The notes below the pieces were generated by a model. It did not search any database, was not told where the DNA came from, and saw nothing but the letters and a program-made list of their open reading frames with translations. Positions 11,184-19,942 of a stretch of 64,000 bases of DNA are shown piece after piece. Every line of letters begins with the position of its first letter. The stretch's first letter is position 1. The translations under genes were made by a program, and so were the position numbers. The stretch is from contig CP046864.1 in the NCBI GenBank assembly GCA_039640495.1, forward strand, positions 1 to 64,000, in the 5' to 3' direction. Source of the DNA: Rhodobacteraceae bacterium IMCC1335 (lineage in GTDB: Bacteria; Pseudomonadota; Alphaproteobacteria; Rhodobacterales; Rhodobacteraceae).

Positions 11184-12104
11184 TTATAAAGTTAATTGGG
11201 GAACGATCTGTTTTTTGCGGCTCATCACACCGGGCAACACCACGCTATCCCCATCGACGCAAACGTCAAAAGACTTTTCCGCAACAGATTTAATAGCTTC
11301 ATTCGGCACCAAAAGCGTGGCCTCTTCGGCCAAGATATCGACAACGAACAACAACACCTGATCCACATTATCTTCTTGCGCCACCCGGCCCATCGCCTCC
11401 ATCAAGGCCGCTTTGCGCGCCAGCACCACATGCGGTGCAGTGGTTTCCAACACCGAGATGCGAAAGGTCTGATCGCCCACCGGAAAGGATTTGCTATCCA
11501 TGCGCAGCAATTCAGCATCTGAAAAAGCCGACACATCCGATTTTGCTGCAAACATTTGACCAGCATAATCGCTTAGATTGACAGAAAGCTCTTTGGCCAA
11601 AGCCTCGGCTAAGGCGCGATCATGATCGGTGGTTGTTGGGCTGCGAAACGCCAGCGTATCAGAGAGAATGCACGACAGCATCGCGCCTTTGACAGCGCGC
11701 GGCATTTTTGCAGCATCAGCGCCCATCAAATCATACATGATCGTGGCTGTGCAGGCCAAAGGGCGGATGGTAATATCGATCGGCGCTTTGGTTTCAAGGC
11801 CACCCACCAGTTTATGATGGTCAATCACAGCGCGAATATCGGCTTGATTGATTGCATCGGGCAATTCTGCAGGGTTATTGGTATCGACGATTATCACAGG
11901 CGCTGCGGGTGCAATCTCTGAGATAATTTTAGGTTTCTCAAGCTGCCAATGCTCGAGCATAAAAAGCGCCTCATTATTGGGCTCTCCCAACAGGTTTGCT
12001 TGCGCCGGAATACCCTGAATCTCATTGAGATACCAAGCCCATATGATCGGCGATCCCGTGCTATCTGTGTCGGGCGATTTATGGCCGAAAACCTGCAAAA
12101 CCAT
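11184..12104 (-). CDS. ppaC: Manganese-dependent inorganic pyrophosphatase (family II)
   Basis: Hydrolyses pyrophosphate, pulling biosynthetic reactions forward. It belongs to the DHH superfamily rather than the usual family I enzyme. Metal-binding motifs are GHKSPDTDSTG at residues 7-17, VDTNNP near 73 and the DHH motif VIDHHKLVGG near 93; the C-terminal substrate-binding SRKKQIVPQL is present at the very end. 306 residues, standard length. Confidence 0.95.
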   Translation of the reverse strand: MVLQVFGHKSPDTDSTGSPIIWAWYLNEIQGIPAQANLLGEPNNEALFMLEHWQLEKPKIISEIAPAAPVIIVDTNNPAELPDAINQADIRAVIDHHKLVGGLETKAPIDITIRPLACTATIMYDLMGADAAKMPRAVKGAMLSCILSDTLAFRSPTTTDHDRALAEALAKELSVNLSDYAGQMFAAKSDVSAFSDAELLRMDSKSFPVGDQTFRISVLETTAPHVVLARKAALMEAMGRVAQEDNVDQVLLFVVDILAEEATLLVPNEAIKSVAEKSFDVCVDGDSVVLPGVMSRKKQIVPQLTL

Positions 12105-12187
12105 AGTGTATTTCCTTCGCGAAAAGACCGATTCGCGCGGTTATACGCGCCCAAGCTGCGCTTGTCACCTTGCCGATCTTTGCGCGT

Positions 12188-12940
12188 TCACCCGCGCAGA
12201 AACACGGGTTTTTCTGGGCTGGAAAGCTGCGCTTGATAGGCATAGCCGCCCAGATCAAAATCACGCAGGCTTTCCGGCGCGCTCAGGCGGCGGGTGATAA
12301 TGAACCGCGCCATCGCACCGCGGGCTTTTTTGGCATAAAAGCTTACGATTTTGGGCCCCTTATCCGTAGATTCCATAAAAACCGGCGTCACAACATCCAA
12401 AGTCAACGCCGTCTGATCAACAGCATTAAAATATTCTTGCGAGGCGCAATTCACCAAAACCGAGGCGTTGGTTTTTTCGGCCTGCGCGTTCAGCGCCAGC
12501 GAAATACGATCGCCCCAATACTCATACAATGATTTTCCGCGCGGCGTTTTCAGACGGCTGCCCATTTCTAGGCGGTAGGGCTCGATGGCATCCAAAGGGC
12601 GCAAAAGACCATAAAGGCCGGATAAAATCCGAAGATGCGCTTGCGCCCAGCGTAGCTCCTCCGCATCAAGGCTCATGGCTTCAAGGCCTTGATAGGTGTC
12701 GCCGGCGAATGCAAACGCCGCAGCACTGCGCGCCTGCCGGCCAAAATTGGCAAAGCGCTCTTGATTAAGCTGCGCCAGTTTTTCACTGATGCCCATCAGT
12801 TTTTGCAATTGAGCTTGCGATAAAGCGCCGGCAACCTGTGCCAAATCTGCCGCTTGTTCGGGGAATATCGGTTGCGACTGCTCCAAATCCTCGCGCGGGG
12901 TCATATCAAGTTTTTTAGCAGGGGAAACAACGATCAACAT
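12188..12940 (-). CDS. yaaA: Peroxide stress protein YaaA (DUF328)
   Basis: Family shown in E. coli to limit intracellular free iron and protect DNA and proteins during hydrogen peroxide stress. The 250-residue protein starts with the family-typical MLIVVSPAKKLDM and contains GLYGLLRPLDAIEPYRLEMG near 107 and the C-terminal FYAKKARGAMARFIITRRL. It lies 30 bases after recQ on the same strand. Confidence 0.93.
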   Translation of the reverse strand: MLIVVSPAKKLDMTPREDLEQSQPIFPEQAADLAQVAGALSQAQLQKLMGISEKLAQLNQERFANFGRQARSAAAFAFAGDTYQGLEAMSLDAEELRWAQAHLRILSGLYGLLRPLDAIEPYRLEMGSRLKTPRGKSLYEYWGDRISLALNAQAEKTNASVLVNCASQEYFNAVDQTALTLDVVTPVFMESTDKGPKIVSFYAKKARGAMARFIITRRLSAPESLRDFDLGGYAYQAQLSSPEKPVFLRG

Positions 12941-12970
12941 GGCAGGCCTCCAATTTCTCTTATTCTCTAT

Positions 12971-15010
12971 TTAGGGGCTTTCTAGCAAAACTTCCAGAAA
13001 AGCCTCGCCAAATCGTTGATAACGCTTTTCTCCCAAGAGCTGTTTGAGCGCCTCTGGATTAGACCCCGGCAGCTTGGCCACCTTCGCCAATAATCCGGCA
13101 GAACAACTGAGCGGTTTCTCAATCCCGCTTTCGCCACGCGCCAGATTGGCTTGCACTGCCAAAAGGCGATCAAACACAACGCCATTCTGCCGCCCCGCCA
13201 ATTTACGCCTCTGAGGGTGCATATGCGCCGCCTCTCCGGCAATGACCTGCAAGAAATCTTGCCCAAAACGATCCAGTTTTTTGGTGCCAATGCCACTAAT
13301 CCGCGCCATATCATCCAGCGAAGCGGGGCGGGTTTCCGCCATTTCAATCAGCGTTTTATCGTTGAAAATAATATAGGCGGGTACATTCGCAGCCTCGGCC
13401 AAAGCGCGGCGTTTGGCCTTTAAGGCCGAGAGCAAAGGTGCATCATCTTCGCTGACCAAAGCTTTGACGCGCCGGGCGGGCGGCGCCGATTTCACCGTAT
13501 CCGCCCGCAAGGTTAGGCTGGCCGCGCCGCGCAACAGCGGCAAAGCAGCATCGGTCATCCGTAAAGCGCCATGGCGGCTGCTATCGGGGCGGATCAAATC
13601 ATGGCCCATCATCTGGCGAAATATGGCTTGCCATTGGGATTTTGAAAACTCTTTGCCCACGCCAAACGTGCTTAGGAAGTCATGCCCATGGGCGCATATT
13701 TTATCTGTCTTATTACCCAATAAAATATCTATAACATGGCCTCCCCCGAAGCGCTCATCGCTGCGCAATATTGCTGATAGCGCTTTGCGCACCGCTTCGG
13801 TGGCCTCAAAACGATCCGGGGGTGCATCACAAAGATCGCAATGACCGCAAGGCGGCGTGGTCTCATCAAAATATGCCAGCAATGTTTGGCGGCGGCAGAT
13901 CAAAGCCTCTGCCAGGCCCAATAGCGCGTTCAATCGGCCATGATCGGCGGCGCGGCGCTCAACCGGGGCCAGCCCCTCATCTATCTGCGCGCGACGCAGA
14001 CGGATATCTTCAGGGCCATAGAGCGTCAGCGTTTCGGCCGGTCCGCCATCGCGGCCGGCGCGGCCAATTTCTTGATAATAACTTTCGATTGATTTGGGCA
14101 AATCCGCATGCGCCACCCAGCGGATATCTGGTTTATCCACGCCCATGCCAAACGCCACCGTCGCCACCACGATCAACCCGTCTTCATTTGCAAAGCGTCC
14201 CTCAACAATGCGCCGATCTTCTGCCTCCATTGCGCCATGATAGTAACACGCCCGATGCCCTGCCTCATTTAATGCTGCAGATAACGCTTGGGTTTTGGCC
14301 CGTGTACCGCAATAGACGATACCCGATTGGCCTTTGCGAGGGGCTACGAAATCTAAAATTTGCCGCCGCGGGCTGTCTTTTGCTGTAAAGGCCAAATGAA
14401 TATTCGGCCGGTCGAACCCGCGCAGGAACACTTGCGGTTGCGATCCGGCAAATAATCGTTCGATAATTTCTTGCTGCGTGTCACGATCCGCGGTTGCGGT
14501 AAAGGCCGCAACGGGCACGTTCAACACCCGTCGCAATTCACCAATTCGCAAGTAATCGGGGCGAAAATCATGCCCCCATTGGCTTACACAATGCGCTTCA
14601 TCTACCGCGATCAGCGCGATATTAGAGCGCTTTAAAGCCGCTTGCATCGCCGTGGACGCCAAACGTTCGGGGGCCAGATAAAGCAGCTTTAGCTGACCCG
14701 CAGCCAAAGCTTGAAATACGCTATCGGTTTCCTCTTGCGTGTGCCCCGATGTTAACGCGCCAGCAGCCACGCCGGCCGCCTGCAATCCGCGCACTTGGTC
14801 GCGCATTAAAGCGATCAACGGCGAGACCACCAAGGTAACGCCCTCACGCAGCAAAGCGGGAATTTGAAAGCATAAGGATTTACCGCCACCCGTGGGCATG
14901 ATGGCCAACACATTATGCCCCTCAACAACCGCCTCAACCACGTCTTCCTGCCCGGGGCGGAACGCATCGAATCCAAACACATCGCGTAAAAGCGTTTGAG
15001 GGTTGACCAT
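12971..15010 (-). CDS. recQ: ATP-dependent DNA helicase RecQ
   Basis: 3'-5' superfamily 2 helicase acting in recombinational repair. The 679-residue protein shows Walker A MPTGGGKSLCFQ near 39, the DEAH box VDEAHCVSQWGHDFR near 138, helicase C motifs (AFGMGVDKPDIRWVAH near 285; QEIGRAGRDG near 312), the zinc-binding cysteines CGHCDLCD near 385, a winged-helix RQC region and a C-terminal HRDC domain around 530-600. Complete domain set for a long proteobacterial RecQ. Confidence 0.96.
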   Translation of the reverse strand: MVNPQTLLRDVFGFDAFRPGQEDVVEAVVEGHNVLAIMPTGGGKSLCFQIPALLREGVTLVVSPLIALMRDQVRGLQAAGVAAGALTSGHTQEETDSVFQALAAGQLKLLYLAPERLASTAMQAALKRSNIALIAVDEAHCVSQWGHDFRPDYLRIGELRRVLNVPVAAFTATADRDTQQEIIERLFAGSQPQVFLRGFDRPNIHLAFTAKDSPRRQILDFVAPRKGQSGIVYCGTRAKTQALSAALNEAGHRACYYHGAMEAEDRRIVEGRFANEDGLIVVATVAFGMGVDKPDIRWVAHADLPKSIESYYQEIGRAGRDGGPAETLTLYGPEDIRLRRAQIDEGLAPVERRAADHGRLNALLGLAEALICRRQTLLAYFDETTPPCGHCDLCDAPPDRFEATEAVRKALSAILRSDERFGGGHVIDILLGNKTDKICAHGHDFLSTFGVGKEFSKSQWQAIFRQMMGHDLIRPDSSRHGALRMTDAALPLLRGAASLTLRADTVKSAPPARRVKALVSEDDAPLLSALKAKRRALAEAANVPAYIIFNDKTLIEMAETRPASLDDMARISGIGTKKLDRFGQDFLQVIAGEAAHMHPQRRKLAGRQNGVVFDRLLAVQANLARGESGIEKPLSCSAGLLAKVAKLPGSNPEALKQLLGEKRYQRFGEAFLEVLLESP

Positions 15011-15081
15011 TCATCACCTGAAATTTGGGGCGGAGCTGCGCGCTTGAAGCGCTGCCAGAGCGCCGGTTTAAAAGGCAGCCA

Positions 15082-15366
15082 TTAGCGCAGTAAAAGCTCA
15101 GGAAGAATGTAATCACGTAAAGAAATGATGATTACAAAGGCCACCAAAGGCGCCAGATCCAACGGGTTGGTATTGGGTAAAACCCGGCGCAAAGGCTGAT
15201 AAATTGGCTCTAATAGGCGGTTTATCCCCTGCCAGATCTGCGCCACCATTGGCTGGTGCAAATTCAAAACCTGAAAATTGATCAACCAGCTCATGATAAT
15301 ATGCACAATCATGATGAAAAACGCGATATCCAAGATCAGCCGCAGCGGTCCATATATTGCCATCAT
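15082..15366 (-). CDS. YggT-family integral membrane protein
   Basis: Small inner-membrane protein of the YggT family; relatives have been connected with cell shape, division or osmotic tolerance but the activity is unknown. The 94-residue sequence has two hydrophobic segments (about 10-35 and 68-88) and the family-typical PIYQPLRRVLPNTNPLDLAPL motif split between loop and second helix. It lies between recQ and arfB on the same strand. Confidence 0.88.
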   Translation of the reverse strand: MMAIYGPLRLILDIAFFIMIVHIIMSWLINFQVLNLHQPMVAQIWQGINRLLEPIYQPLRRVLPNTNPLDLAPLVAFVIIISLRDYILPELLLR

Positions 15367-15449
15367 TATTTTGAGTTCCCGTTATTTTTAGTAAACTACC
15401 TAGTGAAGCGGATGCCAAAGAACAAGGTGGGCCAGAAGTTTCTGACAAA

Positions 15450-15884
15450 TTAATCCCCGTCAAATTCGGCTTTTGAGGGCCGTCCACGATTGCTTTTCAC
15501 CGCGCCTCGAATTTTTTTAGCCGCCAAACGCCGACGTTGGCTGCCCAAAGTGGGTTTGGTGGCCACGCGCGGCTTGGGGCGCTGCAAAGCTTGCTGCAGC
15601 AAAGTCACCAACCGGTTGCGCACAATTTCTCTATTCCGGGCCTGATGGCGTGTTTCATCACATTGCAAGATAAGCGCACCATCTTTGGTCCAGCGCCGCC
15701 CAGCCAATCGCTGCAAGCGCGCTTTAATCGGATCGCTCAGGGCTGGAGAACGCGCCGCTTCAAAGCGCAATTCAACCGCCGAGCTCACCTTATTCACATT
15801 TTGACCACCCGGGCCAGAGGCGCGCATGAACTGCTCGCTTAGCTCCCATTCCTCGATGATAATTTTATCCGATACGCGCAGCAT
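15450..15884 (-). CDS. arfB: Alternative ribosome-rescue factor ArfB (YaeJ-type peptidyl-tRNA hydrolase)
   Basis: Releases the nascent chain from ribosomes stalled without a stop codon. The catalytic GGQ motif lies in ASGPGGQNVNKVSS near residue 20, and the C-terminal tail is basic (RRRLAAKKIRGAVKSNRGR), as needed to enter the empty mRNA channel. With the ATG at 15884 it has 144 residues; a longer in-frame start at 15932 would run into the terminator hairpin of the upstream small gene, so the shorter start is preferred. Confidence 0.93.
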   Translation of the reverse strand: MLRVSDKIIIEEWELSEQFMRASGPGGQNVNKVSSAVELRFEAARSPALSDPIKARLQRLAGRRWTKDGALILQCDETRHQARNREIVRNRLVTLLQQALQRPKPRVATKPTLGSQRRRLAAKKIRGAVKSNRGRPSKAEFDGD

Positions 15885-15925
15885 GATTTGCCTTTTGAAG
15901 TGAAGTGAACCGCAATCCCTTTTTA

Positions 15926-15959
15926 AGAACAAAAAGGGCCGCTTGAACCAAGCGACCCT
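15926..15959 (-). terminator. Intrinsic terminator of the small unit
   Basis: On the minus strand GGGTCGCTTG and CAAGCGGCCC form a 10-pair stem (one G-U type pair) around a GTT loop, followed by TTTTTGTTCTT. This is a textbook intrinsic terminator. It lies between the small unit and arfB, so arfB is probably transcribed separately or only by read-through. Confidence 0.85.
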
Positions 15960-16028
15960 TCGAGACTTACGGAGGTGGGCCGGTTAGGCAGCCACCAATT
16001 CAGTTGATCCTGCGACCAAGGGTTGCCT

Positions 16029-16085
16029 TCAGACGCGGCTCTCCTGAACTGTTCCGACACCTCTCTCCAATACCTCTCTAGACAC
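16029..16085 (-). CDS. Candidate 18-residue small ORF with maximal Shine-Dalgarno
   Basis: GTG-initiated frame of 18 codons ending in TGA. The ribosome site upstream matches the anti-Shine-Dalgarno over its whole length with ideal spacing, so initiation should be very strong. The peptide is hydrophilic, with no membrane segment. At the TGA the message reads GTC TGA A, and a +1 shift there would continue into the overlapping open frame to 15923. Unknown function; short length makes the coding call tentative. Confidence 0.4.
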   Translation of the reverse strand: MSREVLERGVGTVQESRV

Positions 16086-16120
16086 TGGATCACCTCCTTT
16101 CACATTGTTGAACTCATCTC

Positions 16121-16149
16121 TACCGTGGCAGAGTTTACAGCTTTGTCAA
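16121..16149 (-). promoter_or_regulatory. Promoter of the small unit
   Basis: A perfect TTGACA -35 hexamer (minus strand, 16149-16144) is followed after 17 bases by ACGGTA (16126-16121), a weak -10 sequence of the kind often tolerated in Rhodobacteraceae. Predicted transcription would begin near 16114, about 28 bases before the GTG start, giving an RNA of roughly 190 bases. Confidence 0.5.
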
Positions 16150-16222
16150 ACAAATCTTTGCAGAGGAAATAAGCTTTTCGAGGGCTCGGTCAAAAATCCA
16201 GCAGATAGGCCGACACCGCACA

Positions 16223-17143
16223 TTACTTTGCGTTCAACACAGTGCGGCATTGGCCGGGCAAATCAGCCAATTGCAACGCCCGCTTCAGCTTTGGACGGGC
16301 CTTTGGGCGCGGCGGGCCGGGCGGCTTTGGCTTGACCTTGGGGGGATTGAGAATTCGAGCCACCCATTTCTCTGCCTCTTTACAACCATCGCCTTTCGGG
16401 GGTGGCGGCTGGTTCACGCAGTCCTGCAAGCCCGCCGGGCATTTCAGACGCACATGAAAATGGGAATGATGGCCCCACCAAGGGCGGATTTTACGCAACC
16501 AAGCGCGATCCCCGCTTGCCTGTTTGCACATTTTAACCTTAGCGCCGGGAAATATAAAAATCCGTGTAACGCGCGGGTCTTGCGCGGCATATTTCAAAAG
16601 CTGTGAATGCTGGCCGGTCCATTTGTCATTGATATAGGCACCTTGCGCGCGGCGCAGCGATGTTGACAAGATTTCTTCTCGTTGCGCAGGACTAAGCGAT
16701 AAATCATCCGCACGGCGCAACCATATATCCACATCCAGACCATTTTGATGGCTGGCATGCCCGCTTAGCATTGGTCCGCCGCGCGGTTGCGATATATCGC
16801 CAATATAAAGACCGTTCCAACCGCGCAGATTACTGGCGCGCTGCGACAGTTTTTGAATGTAATCAATCGTCTCAGGGTGCCCCCAATTGCGATTTCGAGA
16901 CAACCGCATCGCTTGCCAAGTGGGTCCAGATTCTGCCAATTGTTCGGCGCCCGCCAAACAGCCTTTGGCATAGCTGCCAAACGCCGACGGGGTTTGATCT
17001 GATCCGGTTTGCGCGCTTCCAAATAGGTTTTTTGCGGCTTTCGCCCCGACCTGAAGCGCTGATCCGGTTAAAATACCGCAAAACAATAACAAGAAAAGCG
17101 ATGCACTATGCCAGAAACGGATCACCGATACCCCCTTTTTCAA
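16223..17143 (-). CDS. mepA: Penicillin-insensitive murein endopeptidase (MepA family, M74)
   Basis: Periplasmic zinc (LAS-type) endopeptidase that cuts peptide cross-links in peptidoglycan. The 306-residue precursor begins with a hydrophobic signal sequence (about residues 8-34). Metal and catalytic motifs are SGHASHQNGLDVDIWL near 128-143 and the C-terminal WGHHSHFHVRLKCP near 225. A proline- and lysine-rich stretch KVKPKPPGPPRPKARPK precedes the C-terminus. Located just upstream of the small unit on the same strand. Confidence 0.93.
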   Translation of the reverse strand: MKKGVSVIRFWHSASLFLLLFCGILTGSALQVGAKAAKNLFGSAQTGSDQTPSAFGSYAKGCLAGAEQLAESGPTWQAMRLSRNRNWGHPETIDYIQKLSQRASNLRGWNGLYIGDISQPRGGPMLSGHASHQNGLDVDIWLRRADDLSLSPAQREEILSTSLRRAQGAYINDKWTGQHSQLLKYAAQDPRVTRIFIFPGAKVKMCKQASGDRAWLRKIRPWWGHHSHFHVRLKCPAGLQDCVNQPPPPKGDGCKEAEKWVARILNPPKVKPKPPGPPRPKARPKLKRALQLADLPGQCRTVLNAK

Positions 17144-17155
17144 GTTCGCAGCTGG

Positions 17156-18532
17156 TTAGGCCATCTCACCGCTTTCTTGATCGCCATCCTTATTCACCCA
17201 TCGTAGCAAAATAAGACCAATGATGAAAAGAAAAATCAATGGCGAAACCCCCAGCCGAGGGCTTTCGGTCAACCAAGTGACCAAGCCAATCAACGCGGGC
17301 GCCAAAAAAGCGGTGGCCCGCCCCATCAACCCATAAAGCCCAAATCCTTCGGTGGCGCGTTCCGGGCTTGTGTGGCGTACCATCATCGTGCGGCTGGCCG
17401 ATTGCAAAACCCCGCCAATGCCGCCAATCACCACGCCGCAGCTCATAAACACCAAATCGGGCAGCGCAGATCCAGCCGCCAGCGGCACCCCAAAAAACAT
17501 CTCACGGCTCATATTAACCACGGTGATACAGACTAAAATCAAAATTAAAATTGCCAGCGTAATTACCGGCTTGGGCCCGTATTTGCGATCTACGAAACCG
17601 CCCAGCCAGCAAAAAACGGCCGCGGAAAGGCCTGCAACAATACCAAAGGCACCCAAACTGCTAATGCCCCAATCCAAAACCAACACCGCGTAAATACCCC
17701 CGAAGCTGTAAAGCCCGTTCAACGCATCGCGATAAAACATCGAAGAGAGTAAATAGAACGAAAAGCTTTTGCGGGTCTTCAAACTGAGAATAGAGTGCCA
17801 CAAACGGCTTAAGCCAGCACGAATGCGCATGGGCGATTTTTCACCCGGATCCTCTTTCACCCACAAAAAATATGGAATGATGAAGATCAGAAACCAAAGC
17901 GTAACGAAGGGTCCAACGCTGCGTGTGCCTTCTTTTTGCGCCGCATCCAACCCAAATAAAGGGTCTAATTCCAAGAAAATCGTTTTGCCATTCTCTTGCT
18001 CGACAAAGAGCAACAACATGATCATCAACGACACAATGCCCCCGAAATATCCAAAGGCAAACCCATCCCCAGAAATCTTACCGATCTCATCGCGGTTGCC
18101 CAAGGAGGGCAATTGCGCATTGGTGAAAATATAGGCGAATTCGGCGCCTATGAAACCGATCCCAAACGCCCCCAACATCCAAAGCATGTTCGAGCCATCA
18201 GGCAGCGTCCACCAAAGGCTATAAGAGCCCAAAACATAGAGAAGCGCAAAGCCAACGATCCAGATGATGCGCCGGCCAGAGGTATCGGCAATCGCCCCTA
18301 AAACGGGTGCCCCGAAGCCAATGATTAAACCCGCTATGGTCAAACACAGGGACCAGAGGCTTTGCGCTTGCGCATCTGCCTGCGTTCCGGAAACCCCCAT
18401 AGAAAGGTAATATTCCGCCGCAACCGAAGCGAAATACGGCCCAAAAATAAAGGTTAGCAGCAACGTATTATAAGGTTGGGTGGCCAAATCGAAAAAATAC
18501 CAGCCCCATATCCGTTTGCGCGCGCTCATCAT
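17156..18532 (-). CDS. MFS transporter, UMF1 (Atg22-like) family
   Basis: Integral inner-membrane carrier of the major facilitator superfamily, most like the UMF1/Atg22 family. The 458-residue protein has about 11-12 hydrophobic segments, the N-terminal WGWYFFDLATQPYNTLLLTF characteristic of this group, and a family-typical RTMMVRHTSPERATEGFGLYG near 385. Substrate unknown; amino-acid efflux has been suggested for eukaryotic relatives only. It ends 12 bases before mepA, so co-transcription is likely. Confidence 0.85.
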   Translation of the reverse strand: MMSARKRIWGWYFFDLATQPYNTLLLTFIFGPYFASVAAEYYLSMGVSGTQADAQAQSLWSLCLTIAGLIIGFGAPVLGAIADTSGRRIIWIVGFALLYVLGSYSLWWTLPDGSNMLWMLGAFGIGFIGAEFAYIFTNAQLPSLGNRDEIGKISGDGFAFGYFGGIVSLMIMLLLFVEQENGKTIFLELDPLFGLDAAQKEGTRSVGPFVTLWFLIFIIPYFLWVKEDPGEKSPMRIRAGLSRLWHSILSLKTRKSFSFYLLSSMFYRDALNGLYSFGGIYAVLVLDWGISSLGAFGIVAGLSAAVFCWLGGFVDRKYGPKPVITLAILILILVCITVVNMSREMFFGVPLAAGSALPDLVFMSCGVVIGGIGGVLQSASRTMMVRHTSPERATEGFGLYGLMGRATAFLAPALIGLVTWLTESPRLGVSPLIFLFIIGLILLRWVNKDGDQESGEMA

Positions 18533-18649
18533 TCCTCCCCAGGCTTCATCCCCATAAGGCAGGCAAACGCAATGAACATCAAGCAGACTTTTTAAAAACG
18601 CATATGTTTCGCGCCTTTAAAGGCAAATCGTTCCATTGCGCGCAACGTC

Positions 18650-19942
18650 CTAAACCAACACCTCAATCGGATTCTGGGCGCCCACGCCAAACACACGTTT
18701 GTAGCGCTTAATCTCGCTTTGAGGGCCCATCGCTTTGCGTGGATTGTCTGATAATTTGACCGTCGGCTTGCCGTCGGCTGAAACAGCTTTGCACACCAAA
18801 GAAAATGAATCCAACCCTTCAGAAGGCACCAAACCTCTGAAGTCATTTGTAAAATGAGTGCCCCATCCGAAGGACACTTTCACCCGGCCGCTAAACTGGT
18901 GATGCAGTTTCTGGATCATCCCAGTATCCAGCCCATCCGAAAAAATAACCAGCTTTTGTCTGGGGTCTTCGCCGCGCTCTTGCCACCATTTGATCGCAAT
19001 TTCTGCACCGCTTGCCGGATCACCACTATCGATACGTATGCCCGTCCACCCCGCCAAATAATCAGGCGCGTTGCGCAAAAACCCTTCTGTGCCATAGGTA
19101 TCGGGCAAGATAATTCTCAAATTCCCATCATGCTCATCCTGCCAATCCGACAGAACCTGATAGGGGGCCTGCGCCAAATCTGCATCATTATGCGCCAAGG
19201 CCGAATAGATCATCGGCAATTCATGGGCATTGGTGCCGATCGCCTCAATATCACGGCGCATGGCGATCAAACAGTTTGAGGTGCCGACGAATTTCTCACC
19301 CAAACCTTCCTGCATGGCTTGCACGCACCAATCCTGCCATAAAAAAGAATGCCGGCGGCGGGTGCCAAAATCTGCAATCCGCAAGCTGTCAATCTCGCGC
19401 AAAGTTTCGATTTTTTCCCATAATTTTGTTTTGGCGCGCGCGTAGAGCACCTCCAACTCGAACCGACCCATTTTTTTCAACATGGCGCGGCCACGCAATT
19501 CCATCAGCGTCGCCAAAGCGGGTATTTCCCACAGCATAACTTCTGGCCAGCTGCCTTCAAATGTCAGCTCATATTGGCCATCGCGTTTTTCCAAATGATA
19601 CGGGGGCAAACGCAGCCCCTCGAACCACTCCATAAAACCTGATCGAAACATATAGCGTTTGCCATAAAACGTATTGCCGCGCAGCCAAGTGCTTTCACCA
19701 CGCGTCAGGCAGAGCCCGCGAATATGGTCCAACTGCTCGCGCAATTCACCCTCATCGATCAAATCAGCAAGGCGCACCTGCGATGAACGGTTGATCAAGC
19801 TGAACACCACCGTGGTTTGAGGTTTGTTGCGCAGCACGGATTGGCACATCAGAAGTTTATAAAAATCAGTATCGATCAATGAGCGTACGATCGGGTCGAT
19901 TTTCCACTTGTGATTCCAAACGCGGGTGGCGATATCAACCAA
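18650..19942 (-). CDS. pncB: Nicotinate phosphoribosyltransferase
   Basis: Converts nicotinate and PRPP to nicotinate mononucleotide in the Preiss-Handler NAD salvage route. The sequence contains DTDFYKLLMCQ near 20, RIDSGDPASGAEIA near 310 and SFGWGTHFTNDFRGL near 358. I place the start at a TTG at 19942 (about 430 residues, beginning MVDIATRVWNHKWKIDPIVR), preceded by GGAGG at suitable spacing and overlapping the pncA stop; the longer ATG start at 20005 would lie deep inside pncA. Functional and translational partner of pncA. Confidence 0.92.
   Translation of the reverse strand: MVDIATRVWNHKWKIDPIVRSLIDTDFYKLLMCQSVLRNKPQTTVVFSLINRSSQVRLADLIDEGELREQLDHIRGLCLTRGESTWLRGNTFYGKRYMFRSGFMEWFEGLRLPPYHLEKRDGQYELTFEGSWPEVMLWEIPALATLMELRGRAMLKKMGRFELEVLYARAKTKLWEKIETLREIDSLRIADFGTRRRHSFLWQDWCVQAMQEGLGEKFVGTSNCLIAMRRDIEAIGTNAHELPMIYSALAHNDADLAQAPYQVLSDWQDEHDGNLRIILPDTYGTEGFLRNAPDYLAGWTGIRIDSGDPASGAEIAIKWWQERGEDPRQKLVIFSDGLDTGMIQKLHHQFSGRVKVSFGWGTHFTNDFRGLVPSEGLDSFSLVCKAVSADGKPTVKLSDNPRKAMGPQSEIKRYKRVFGVGAQNPIEVLV

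Larger units (their letters stand above)
15923..16085 (-). ncRNA. Unexplained small transcription unit: sRNA and/or leader-type small ORF
   Basis: A compact unit on the minus strand with its own promoter (16121-16149) and intrinsic terminator (about 15926-15959). AAAGGAGGTGATCC at 16100-16087 is an unusually long perfect complement of the 16S rRNA 3' tail and sits 7 bases before a GTG at 16085. That GTG opens an 18-codon frame, MSREVLERGVGTVQESRV, stopping at 16029. A second frame stays open to a stop at 15923 and could encode a tryptophan-rich peptide containing NPWSQDQLNWWLPN from a GTG at 16060. I do not recognise either peptide. It may be a small-protein gene, a regulatory RNA, or both. 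Confidence 0.55.

Noticed and set aside
16085..16100. CTGGATCACCTCCTTT identical to the 3' end of 16S rRNA, as if a fragment of an rRNA operon
   Set aside because: The match stops after 16 bases on both sides, and read on the other strand it is a perfectly spaced Shine-Dalgarno before a GTG with its own promoter and terminator.
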